Below are positions 42,189 to 50,402 of a stretch of DNA of 64,000 bases, piece after piece. The DNA is from Actinobacteria bacterium UBA2279 (lineage in GTDB: Bacteria; Actinomycetota; Coriobacteriia; Anaerosomatales; Anaerosomataceae). The notes under the pieces were generated by a model. That model saw only the letters and a list, made by a program, of their open reading frames with translations. It made no database searches and was not told where the DNA came from. The position numbers and the translations under genes are program-made. Every line of letters starts with the position of its first letter. Within the stretch, counting starts at the first letter, position 1. The stretch lies in assembly GCA_002347365.1 (NCBI GenBank), contig DDWT01000022.1, positions 4,219-68,218 of the forward strand, read 5' to 3'.

Positions 42189-42945
42189 GGCTGGTGTCCT
42201 CCTTGGGCGCGCCCAGGTCGTGGTAGAACCGTACCCGCTTCAACGCGAGTCGTATCGCCTGGAAGTGGATGAGGAGCCACGCTTTCAGCGGAACAGAGAA
42301 GTATCGGTGGTTGAGCTCGGCCATGGTCGCTGTGTCGAACGGACGTGCGGACAGCGAGACGGCGGCGATGAGAAGCAGCGAGCCTTCGACATCGTCATAG
42401 AGAGTGACGGCGATCTTATCGGCAGGCTCCGTGAAACGGAACCGGTAGCGCGCGTCCATCGAGATGAACGGCGAGACATGGAAGACCTTCGTTGTGTGCA
42501 GGTCCTCTTTGAAGCCCATAGGTTCGCCACCGCGATGCAGCAGGTAGTTGTGGTGCCCGCCGAAGGTATTCTGCACTTCCGCCAGAACCGCTCGTAGCGT
42601 TCCGTCCTGATGGAAGCAGTACCAGAACGTCACGGGATAGAACTTGCCGATAGGACCTCGCGCGAAAGACAGCAATCGCACGCTGCCGCCCTCGAGGTCG
42701 ATCTCTGCCTTTCCGAGCAGACCCTCGATCCACGGTTGCAGCGGCGAACCATCCCGCGGCCCGTGGTCACCGTCATGAAAGCTGCTCCAGGCGCGCCGGT
42801 TGTGCCCGAATCCCCGTACCGTGCGGTCGAGTTCCGCTAGCTCGTCAAGGTCGACGTAGAGCATCCAGACGCTGTAGCGAAACCCGTTGCGTACCGGTCG
42901 TTTGCGTTCATGGGTGATGTGACCCTCGTAGAGGCGGCTGTTCAC
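42157..42945 (-). CDS. DUF1365 family protein
   Basis: About 262 residues. The DUF1365 core begins RLYEGHITHERKRPVRNGFRYSVWMLYVDLDE (in parts), with conserved FYPVTFWYCF, LAEVQNTFGGHHNYLL and KVFHVSPFISMDARYRFRF. GTG 42945 has GAGGGAGA upstream; the stop of the preceding oxidoreductase overlaps it by 4 bases (GTGA). The biochemical role is not established; it is nearly always encoded with the FAD-dependent oxidoreductase and a CFA synthase, as here, which points to acyl-chain modification. Confidence 0.9.
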   Translation of the reverse strand: MNSRLYEGHITHERKRPVRNGFRYSVWMLYVDLDELAELDRTVRGFGHNRRAWSSFHDGDHGPRDGSPLQPWIEGLLGKAEIDLEGGSVRLLSFARGPIGKFYPVTFWYCFHQDGTLRAVLAEVQNTFGGHHNYLLHRGGEPMGFKEDLHTTKVFHVSPFISMDARYRFRFTEPADKIAVTLYDDVEGSLLLIAAVSLSARPFDTATMAELNHRYFSVPLKAWLLIHFQAIRLALKRVRFYHDLGAPKEDTSLDPQNTVPHG

Positions 42946-44273
42946 TTCGCGTCTCCCTCGGCAGTGATGCGCGTGTACCCCCGGGGCACCTCGTCGCTGT
43001 CCTGCTCGGGAAGCAACGTGCGACCCCATGGCGGGCGGATGCCGAGGCTTTCAGCGACACCAAGCGCGGACCACAGTCCGTCCTCGTGGAACCCGTATCG
43101 CTGCCATGCGCCGGCAAACCAGGTGCGTCGCACACCCTGGATCTCGCTCAGGCGAGCCTGCACGGTCAGGGCCGCGCGAGAGAACTGAGGATGTTCGGAC
43201 ACGAATCGTTCGACGATGAGCGTGTCGTTGATCGGGCGGACAGGGTTCAGAGAGACGATGACGCGAGACTCCACCGGCAGCTGCTGCAGCACGTTGAGCT
43301 GATAGTGCACGGCCACCGGTGCATCACCGTACCCATCCGAGACGTAGTTCCAGGCAGCCCATGCGTTCTTGCGACGGGGAAGGACCGAGGTGTCGGTATG
43401 CAGCACGGTATCGTTCGCGCTATAAGGGATCGCCGAGAGTACATCGCGCTCCGCCTCACTCGGATCCCCGAGCATGCGCAGGGTCTGATCGGCATGCGAG
43501 GCAAGCACCACGCCGTCGTAGTCCAGCACCTCTCCGTCAGAGAGTGTGAGTCGCACGCCTTCACCGGTGCGTTCGACGCGCTGCACGGCAGCGCCCGTAC
43601 GCACGCGGCCGCTCACGCGCTCGGCTAACGCCTGAGTGTAGCGACGGGCGCCTCCGGGGACGCTCTTCCATGCAGGTTTGCCGGTCACGTGCAGCAGCCC
43701 GTGGTTGTCGCAGAAGTGCAGGAACGTGTCGGCAGGAAAACCCAACATCGCGCCCGTGGGAGTGGACCAGATCGCGGCCCCCATCGGTACCAGGTACCAG
43801 TCGCGGAACTCGCGTCCGTAGCGCTCACGATCGAGCAACTGCCCCAGGGTCATATCGCACGCATCCGGATCACGAAGGAGCCGTTCGGCATTCCGTGAAA
43901 GCCGAAGGATCTGTGCGAGCATCCGCCAGAACCCCGGACGCAGCGCGTTGCCGGGCTGTGCGAAGGCGCCCGCGGCGCTTCCCGCCCACTCGAGGCGGTC
44001 GGGCAGATGTTGGACCGAGAACGACATGTCGGCCGATTGTTCGTCGATGCCGAGATGCTCGAACATCCGGATGAGGTTGGGGTAAGTGCGGTGGTTGAAC
44101 ACCATGAACCCGGTGTCGGCTGTGATGGCCTGTCCGTCCACAGTGAGATCGACGGTGTGCGTGTGGCCTCCGAGTCGATCATCGGCTTCGAGCACATCTA
44201 CCTCATGCTCCTGCGACGCCAGCCATGCACTCGCCATACCGGCAATACCCGAGCCGACCACGACCAGTCTCAA
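42942..44273 (-). CDS. FAD-dependent oxidoreductase (COG2907-type, amine-oxidase fold)
   Basis: 443 residues. The Rossmann FAD motif is VVVGSGIAGMASAWLASQEHEVDVLEADDRLGGH in parts, then conserved PNLIRMFEHLGI and the C-terminal WFAGAWQRYGFHEDGLWSALGVAESLG FAD-binding segment. Members of this family act as acyl desaturases or oxidases in modified fatty-acid pathways. Start is TTG 44273 with GAGAGGAG at 7-nt spacing. It heads the operon with DUF1365 and cfa and is divergent from the SDR gene over an 89-bp promoter region containing CGGGTATATACCCG. Confidence 0.88.
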   Translation of the reverse strand: MRLVVVGSGIAGMASAWLASQEHEVDVLEADDRLGGHTHTVDLTVDGQAITADTGFMVFNHRTYPNLIRMFEHLGIDEQSADMSFSVQHLPDRLEWAGSAAGAFAQPGNALRPGFWRMLAQILRLSRNAERLLRDPDACDMTLGQLLDRERYGREFRDWYLVPMGAAIWSTPTGAMLGFPADTFLHFCDNHGLLHVTGKPAWKSVPGGARRYTQALAERVSGRVRTGAAVQRVERTGEGVRLTLSDGEVLDYDGVVLASHADQTLRMLGDPSEAERDVLSAIPYSANDTVLHTDTSVLPRRKNAWAAWNYVSDGYGDAPVAVHYQLNVLQQLPVESRVIVSLNPVRPINDTLIVERFVSEHPQFSRAALTVQARLSEIQGVRRTWFAGAWQRYGFHEDGLWSALGVAESLGIRPPWGRTLLPEQDSDEVPRGYTRITAEGDAK

Positions 44274-44300
44274 GGCACGCTCCTCTCGCGGTTCTTCCAG

Positions 44301-44314
44301 CGGGTATATACCCG
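44301..44314. promoter_or_regulatory. perfect 14-bp palindrome in the FAD-oxidoreductase/SDR divergent promoter
   Basis: CGGGTATATACCCG is perfectly self-complementary and sits centrally between two divergent genes, as an operator should. A second small inverted repeat (GCTTCC/GGAAGC) follows at 44319-44337. Confidence 0.6.
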
Positions 44315-44362
44315 AAGTGCTTCCAGTGTCAGGAAGCCTGAATCTGCCGAGAGGAGCCGCAC

Positions 44363-45169
44363 ATGCCTTCGATTCTTGTGACCGGCGTGAGTTCAGGAAT
44401 CGGGAATGCGCTCATGCGAAAGGCCGTGGCCGAGGGTTGGAACGCCATCGGCACGGTACGGGATGACGTGAGTCCCGGTGCGTACGATCTACCGGACGGC
44501 GTAGCGCTCTACAGGCTCGATCTCAAGTACGCCTCGGCGGTGGAGAACTTCGCTGAACGGCTCATCGCCGAGCATGGCGTTCCGGATGTCGTGGTCAACA
44601 ACGCGGGGTACACGCTCTATGCGCCTATCGAGGAGACCAGCGGCCAGGCCATGAGGGACATATTCGAGGTCAATGCGCTGGCGCCCATCACGCTCATCCA
44701 GTCGCTCCTTCCTGCGATGCGCGCGCGCGGCAGCGGTGTCATCGTGAATATCACATCCCTCGGCGGACGCCTGGTCTTCCCGTTCTTCGGCACGTACAAC
44801 GCCTCTAAGCATGCACTCGAGGGTTTCTCGGAAGGGCTATGGCACGAACTGCAGCCGTTCGGTGTGAAGGTGAAGGCGGTTGAGCCTGGGTACGTCGATA
44901 CGCCGATCTACAAGGCGATGGAGGGTCGCAGATCACCGAAGGGCGCCTACGGTCCCTACCTCGAAGCAATGAACCGCTTCAGCGAAGGAGTGACGAAACG
45001 CACCAGCCCCGAGCGCGCTGCGGACGAGGTCTGGGCTGCGATCGTGGATTCGTCGGATCGGCTGCGCTATCCGGTGGCGGCCTATGCGCGGGTGTTGCTG
45101 GCCGCGCGACGCGTCTTCGGCGACTTGTTGTTCATGCGCTTCATGCACAAGCGATGGATGGGGAAGTAG
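44363..45169 (+). CDS. short-chain dehydrogenase/reductase
   Basis: 268 residues of the classical SDR fold. The cofactor motif is TGVSSGIG, NNAGY closes the Rossmann sheet, and the catalytic triad is Ser in VNITSLGG, Tyr and Lys in FGTYNASKHALEG. PVxPG-like EPGYVDTP follows. ATG 44363 has GAGAGGAG upstream. Its divergent partner operon carries the FAD oxidoreductase, DUF1365 and cfa; the same four-family set occurs in the singlet-oxygen (sigma-E/ChrR) regulon of Rhodobacter, so a lipid substrate is likely. Confidence 0.9.
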   Translation: MPSILVTGVSSGIGNALMRKAVAEGWNAIGTVRDDVSPGAYDLPDGVALYRLDLKYASAVENFAERLIAEHGVPDVVVNNAGYTLYAPIEETSGQAMRDIFEVNALAPITLIQSLLPAMRARGSGVIVNITSLGGRLVFPFFGTYNASKHALEGFSEGLWHELQPFGVKVKAVEPGYVDTPIYKAMEGRRSPKGAYGPYLEAMNRFSEGVTKRTSPERAADEVWAAIVDSSDRLRYPVAAYARVLLAARRVFGDLLFMRFMHKRWMGK

Positions 45170-45240
45170 GCACGTATCTTGCCTGCATCTTGACGTAAGA
45201 TTGAACTTCCGGACCGCCCGCACGCCTCCGAAGGGGACCG

Positions 45241-47952
45241 ATGTCACTGCCTCTTCTGAACCGCAGATTCATCGCGATCGTCCAGGTCGCTGTCCTGTTG
45301 ACGGCGGCGATCGTTGCCGTGCCTGCCGACGCCGCGCCTTCGGCGGCCCCGGCGACTGTCGACGGCGTTGTAGTCGTGTGGGCGAGCGGTGGTGCCCGGA
45401 CGACATCGCATCGCTTGGAACTCGAGCGGCGTGGTTTGCACGTGCGGCGCACGCTGCTCGATGGTCGAGCAGCGGTCATTGACGCGGAGCCGGATGACGT
45501 CGCGGCGCTGGTGGAACAACTCGCGGACCTTCCGGGTGTGACGTCCGTTGAGCCGGACTACCCGGTCTATCTCGCCTGGGAGCCCAACGACGACTACTAC
45601 AGTACCGGTGAGCAGTGGGCGTACTCCCGGATACAGGCGCCTGCGGCGTGGGATGTCGAGCGCGGTGACGGTGGGGTGCTCGTGGCGGTCATCGATACCG
45701 GCGCGGACCTGGCCCACCCCGACCTTGCCGGAAGGTTGGATACCGCAAACGACCGCAACTTCACGGTATCGACCACGAGCGCTGCGTACACCATCGCGAG
45801 CGACGATCACGGTCACGGCACGCACGTTGCGGGAATCGTCGCGGCACAGACGAACAACGTCATCGGTGTTGCGGGAACCGCTCCGCTGGTGCGCGTTCTC
45901 CCGCTCAAGGCGATAGACGCAAGGGGCGAAGGGGACTCGTCCGACGTCGCCGCCGCCATCAGCTATGCGGTGAGCGTGGGTGCTGATGTGATCAACATGA
46001 GCCTTGCGTTCGACTACGGAGTCCAGGTTCCAGTCGTCGAACAGGCGATTCAAGATGCCATAGCCGCGGGCGTGATCGTTGTGGCCGCCTCGGGAAACGG
46101 CGGCTCCTCCGGTGTTCGATACCCTGCCGCCTACCCTGAATGCATTGCGGTCGGAGCCACAACACCGGCCGATACACGGGCGCCCTTCTCCACGTACGGT
46201 CAGGAGTTGGATGTCGTTGCTCCAGGCGGGAAGGCGAGCGAACCCGACCCGATCGGAGACGCCGTCTTGTCAACGTACTGGACTTCGTCCGGCTCTACCT
46301 ACGCATACATGGAGGGCACGTCCATGGCAGCGCCGTTCGTCGCGGGTGCGGCGGCACTCTTGCGCTCGTTCGTTCCCACGGCGACCGCCGGCGAGATCCG
46401 TTCGGCGATCGAGGTATCGGCCAAAGACATCTCGGCGGCGGGGTTCGACAACTACACGGGGAACGGACTTCTCCAGATGCGCAATGCGCTCGACTATCTG
46501 ACGGGTCAGGACACCACTCCGCCAACGACGACCTCGAACGCGCTACCCGGGTACGAGAATGTCGCGCCCATAACACTGACAGCGAATGACGGCGCCGGCT
46601 TCGGTGTTGCAGCGACGTACTATCGAATAGACTCCGGCGCCTGGCGGAGGGGCACGTCGCTCAGCATCACCGGCTACGGACCCCACACAATCGACTACTG
46701 GTCCGATGACGTCGTCGGCAATCAGGAAGACACCAACACCGATACGTTCTTCATCGATGACACGAAACCGCCGGTGACGACGAGCAATGCTGTCGCCGTC
46801 TACGAGTCGACGGCGACAGTGGTCCTCTCGGCAAGCGACACGGGGGGCTCAGGCGTAGCGTCGACCTGGTATGCGGTTGACGGCGACGCGCCGGTGACGG
46901 GAGATGTTGTCACTGTAGGAACGATCGGCGTCCACACATTCGCGTTCGGGTCCGTGGATGTGGCGGGCAACCGGGAAGACACCCGCACGGCCGATTTCAC
47001 TGTGCGCGGAGTGCCCATCGTCTCGCGGAGGTACGGAGCCAACCGGTATGCGACTGCGGCGACGCTCAGCAGCGGGACCTACGCAGCCGGTTCCGCGCCA
47101 TTCGTGGTGATGGCAAGCGGGGAGACATTCCCTGATGCACTGTCGTCCTCCGGACTCGCGGGGGTGCTTGACGCGCCGCTGCTGCTGACCGCCAAGAACT
47201 ACCTTCCAGTCGAGATCGTCGGCGAGCTCCAGCGCCTGGGCACCACGCGCGTGCTGATCGCAGGAGGTCCCGCGGCGGTATCCGGGACGGTGGAGAGCGC
47301 GCTCGGCGGGATGGGTATCACGGTCGAACGCGTGCAGGGTACTGATAGGTTCGCGACCGCTGCAGCAGTCGCCGTACGCATCGCCTCCGAGTCGGGGGCG
47401 ACTCCTCCGCGGACCGCGTTCGTGGTTCGCGCGGACACGTTCCCTGACGCCCTTGCGGTCTCGTCGATAGCTGCGTCCCGGGGCTTCCCCGTGTTGCTCA
47501 CCGGCTCGACTTCCCTTTCGCCGGCGTGCGCGCAGGCGATCGTCGGGCTTGGCATCACCGAAGTCGTCATCGCGGGCGGCGACTCGGCCGTCAGCGCCGG
47601 CGTCGCGGCGGCCATCGACGCGCTGCCGGGTGTGAGCGTGGTGCGCCGCGGTGGTGTCGATCGCTACGAGACCGCCGCCGGGATCATCCGGTACGGCATT
47701 GCGCGCGGATGGCTGTCGACGGGATTCGTTGGCGTCTCGACTGGAGCCAACTTCCCCGACGCGCTCGCCGGTGGGGTGGTGGCTGCGGATCGCGGGGGCA
47801 TGGCTTTGCTGACCGCCCCCCGGAGCCTGTCGTCCGGAACTGCAGCCGTGATCGACGAGAACGGCTCGGACCACCTGCCGATCTGGGTATACGGCGGGCC
47901 GAACGCCGTTTCCGACACCGTCGTGAACACTCTGACGGCCCTGCGCTTCTAG
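45241..47952 (+). CDS. exported subtilisin-like (S8) protease with CWB2 repeats
   Basis: 903 residues. A Sec signal peptide ends near ADAAPSA, then an inhibitor-I9-like propeptide segment. The S8 catalytic triad is Asp152 (VIDTGAD), His192 (GHGTHVAG) and Ser361 (GTSMAAP). Two OmpL47-like beta domains follow (each starting near PPTTTSNA and PPVTTSNA), then three CWB2 cell-wall-binding repeats (about residues 595-903) typified by RYxTAATLSSGTYAxG and FPDALSSSGLAG. It should be displayed on secondary cell-wall polymers and act on external proteins. ATG 45241 with GAAGGGG. A paralogue starts 41 bp after its stop. Confidence 0.93.
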   Translation: MSLPLLNRRFIAIVQVAVLLTAAIVAVPADAAPSAAPATVDGVVVVWASGGARTTSHRLELERRGLHVRRTLLDGRAAVIDAEPDDVAALVEQLADLPGVTSVEPDYPVYLAWEPNDDYYSTGEQWAYSRIQAPAAWDVERGDGGVLVAVIDTGADLAHPDLAGRLDTANDRNFTVSTTSAAYTIASDDHGHGTHVAGIVAAQTNNVIGVAGTAPLVRVLPLKAIDARGEGDSSDVAAAISYAVSVGADVINMSLAFDYGVQVPVVEQAIQDAIAAGVIVVAASGNGGSSGVRYPAAYPECIAVGATTPADTRAPFSTYGQELDVVAPGGKASEPDPIGDAVLSTYWTSSGSTYAYMEGTSMAAPFVAGAAALLRSFVPTATAGEIRSAIEVSAKDISAAGFDNYTGNGLLQMRNALDYLTGQDTTPPTTTSNALPGYENVAPITLTANDGAGFGVAATYYRIDSGAWRRGTSLSITGYGPHTIDYWSDDVVGNQEDTNTDTFFIDDTKPPVTTSNAVAVYESTATVVLSASDTGGSGVASTWYAVDGDAPVTGDVVTVGTIGVHTFAFGSVDVAGNREDTRTADFTVRGVPIVSRRYGANRYATAATLSSGTYAAGSAPFVVMASGETFPDALSSSGLAGVLDAPLLLTAKNYLPVEIVGELQRLGTTRVLIAGGPAAVSGTVESALGGMGITVERVQGTDRFATAAAVAVRIASESGATPPRTAFVVRADTFPDALAVSSIAASRGFPVLLTGSTSLSPACAQAIVGLGITEVVIAGGDSAVSAGVAAAIDALPGVSVVRRGGVDRYETAAGIIRYGIARGWLSTGFVGVSTGANFPDALAGGVVAADRGGMALLTAPRSLSSGTAAVIDENGSDHLPIWVYGGPNAVSDTVVNTLTALRF

Positions 47953-47993
47953 ACTCGTTTGCAGCGGGACGGGCGAGAGCCGATACTCAGACG

Positions 47994-50402
47994 ATGAACC
48001 TCCCGAACAAGACACGCCCTGTTCCTGTCGCCCTGATCGCGATCGCACTCGCTTGTGCGCTGACAGTGCCGACCACATCTGCGGCGTCCGGTGCTCCACG
48101 CGAAACCTCCCGTGCGGAGACCGTCATTGTGAAGTACCGAGCAGGGGTCGCCTCCACAGCGAACGTGTCAGTGCGCGTTCGCGGGTTGCGCGTCAGACGA
48201 ACGCTGCTCGGCGGGGCCGGCGTCGTGGTGGAGGTGCCCGAGGGGCGAACCGCCGAAGACCTTGCGCGTGAGCTGACGATGCTTCCGGCTGTCGAGTATG
48301 CCGAGCCGGATGCACGCGTTCAACTGCAGTGGGTGCCCGATGACCCCGGCTACTCCCGGCAGTGGGCGTACTCCCACATCCAGGCACCTGATGCGTGGGA
48401 CGTCACCATCGGCAGCAGTGATGTGGTGGTTGCCGTGCTCGATACCGGCGTGGACCTCGATCATCCCGATCTCGACGGCAACATACTGCCCGGCGGATAC
48501 GACTTCGGCGATGACGACACGGATGTCAGTGACCACAACGGCCACGGCACGCATTGCTCGGGTATCGTCGCAGCGGAGAGCGATAATGCCACAGGCGTCG
48601 CCGGCACGGCTCCCAGGGTAGGCATACTTCCCGTGAAGGTCTTCTCCGACGGCGGGATCGGGACTACGAGCATGGTCGCCGATGGCATTCGCTTCGCAGC
48701 GGACGCGGGCGCGGACATCATCACCATGAGCTTGGGCGGCACCGAGACCACAGCCTATCTGGAACAGGCCATCGCCTACGCTCGCTCACAGGGTGTGCTG
48801 TTGGTGGCATCGGCCGGCAACGCATCGCAGGGCGTGCTGCTCTATCCCGCACGCAGTCCGGGTGTGATCGGAGTGGTCGCCACGAACGACTCCGACTCCC
48901 GGGCATCTTTCTCGAACTACGGGCTCGACGCCGATCTGGCTGCGCCGGGTACTGATATCTACTCGACGGTGGTGAACGGATACGCCGAGAAGTCGGGAAC
49001 GTCGATGGCTACACCGTACGTCACGGGCGCGCTGGCGCTGCTACGCTCCAGCTCGTCGACGGCCAGCCCGGAGCAGCTCGTCGTGGCGTTGCAGGCGACG
49101 GCGAAGGATCTGGGCGACCCGGGTTGGGACAGGCTGACCGGCTACGGCCTCATACAGATTCGCGATGCGATCGAGCATCTCGGCGGAGAGTATTCGTGGG
49201 ACGCGACGCCACCGGTCACCGTGAGCGATGCGGCGAGCTCGTACCTGCGCGTGGCGCATATCGTACTTCAGGCCACCGATGACGGAGGTTCCGGTGTCGC
49301 TACGACCCGCTATCGCCTCGATGGAGGGACTGAAGTCACCGGAACAGAGGTGGCCGTGACGGCGTATGGCCCACACACGCTCAGCTACCGGTCGATCGAC
49401 AATGCGGGCAACGCCGAGAGAACCGTGACGGTGGCGTTCAGCGTGCTCGATTCCATCGGCCCCGACGTCGCCCGCATCTACGGCACCGGACGCTACGAGA
49501 CCTGCGTGGCTCTCTCGGCGGCGACCTATGCGAGCGGCAGCGTGCCTACGGTGGTGATGGCCAGCGGCGAGGACTTCGCAGATGCTCTCTCGGCCTCCGC
49601 TCTGGCAGGCGCATACGGTTCCCCGCTGCTGCTGACCGCGAAGGCCGCTCTGCCGGCCGTGGTGGAGTCCGAGATCGGCCGACTTGGTGCCACGCGAGTG
49701 CTGCTGGTGGGCGGCACTGCTGCAGTCAACTCCACGGTGGAAGGGGCGCTTGTCCGCACCGGGGTCAGCGTCGAGCGTATCGTCGGCGCCGACCGTTACG
49801 AGACTGCCGCGAAGGCGTCCCGCGTCGTCCGTCAACGTCTCGGCCCGGCCATGCCCAATACCGTCTTCATCGCGAGAGGCGACATGTTCGCCGACGCGCT
49901 GGCGCTGGCGCCGCTGTCTGCAAGCCGGGGCATTCCTGTCTTGCTTGTGAGGCCGGCCGCGTTGCCTGCGGTGACCGCCGCAGCCATCGCCGAGCTTGCC
50001 GCAGACGATGTGGTGATCGCAGGCGGGACGAAAGCGGTGTCCGAAGGCGTTCGGCAGGCCATAAGCGCTCTTCCCGGAGTCGCGAACGTGACTCGTCTAC
50101 CCGGCGCAGACCGCTATGAGACCGCGGCCGTGATCGCGAGGTACGCGATAGGGGCGCGGTGGGCGACGTCTGACTACATCGGTCTCGGCACGGGGATGGC
50201 GTTTCCCGATGCACTCGGCGGTGGGGTCGTCACCGGCGCACACGGCGGGGTCCTTCTGCTTACGCAGCAAAGCGCGCTGCCGGCTGCAACGCGGGACTTC
50301 ATCACTTCTCAGGGCGAGATCCATGTAGCGGTGCGGGTCTTCGGGGGTACTGCGGCAGTGGCCGACCCGGTCCTGTCGGCAGTGGCCGCCATCCGCTTCT
50401 GA
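47994..50402 (+). CDS. second S8 protease with CWB2 repeats (tandem paralogue)
   Basis: 802 residues. Signal peptide VALIAIALACALTVPTTSAAS; triad Asp150 (VLDTGVD), His184 (GHGTHCSG) and Ser337 (GTSMATP). A single OmpL47-like domain (PPVTVSDAASSYLRVAHIVLQATDDGGSG in parts) and three CWB2 repeats (about residues 490-802) follow. It is the smaller sister of the preceding gene, lacking one beta domain. The ATG 47994 has only a weak binding site, so it may be translated by read-through coupling from the first gene. The stop codon directly abuts the convergent glucan-synthase stop with no spacer or terminator. Confidence 0.92.
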   Translation: MNLPNKTRPVPVALIAIALACALTVPTTSAASGAPRETSRAETVIVKYRAGVASTANVSVRVRGLRVRRTLLGGAGVVVEVPEGRTAEDLARELTMLPAVEYAEPDARVQLQWVPDDPGYSRQWAYSHIQAPDAWDVTIGSSDVVVAVLDTGVDLDHPDLDGNILPGGYDFGDDDTDVSDHNGHGTHCSGIVAAESDNATGVAGTAPRVGILPVKVFSDGGIGTTSMVADGIRFAADAGADIITMSLGGTETTAYLEQAIAYARSQGVLLVASAGNASQGVLLYPARSPGVIGVVATNDSDSRASFSNYGLDADLAAPGTDIYSTVVNGYAEKSGTSMATPYVTGALALLRSSSSTASPEQLVVALQATAKDLGDPGWDRLTGYGLIQIRDAIEHLGGEYSWDATPPVTVSDAASSYLRVAHIVLQATDDGGSGVATTRYRLDGGTEVTGTEVAVTAYGPHTLSYRSIDNAGNAERTVTVAFSVLDSIGPDVARIYGTGRYETCVALSAATYASGSVPTVVMASGEDFADALSASALAGAYGSPLLLTAKAALPAVVESEIGRLGATRVLLVGGTAAVNSTVEGALVRTGVSVERIVGADRYETAAKASRVVRQRLGPAMPNTVFIARGDMFADALALAPLSASRGIPVLLVRPAALPAVTAAAIAELAADDVVIAGGTKAVSEGVRQAISALPGVANVTRLPGADRYETAAVIARYAIGARWATSDYIGLGTGMAFPDALGGGVVTGAHGGVLLLTQQSALPAATRDFITSQGEIHVAVRVFGGTAAVADPVLSAVAAIRF

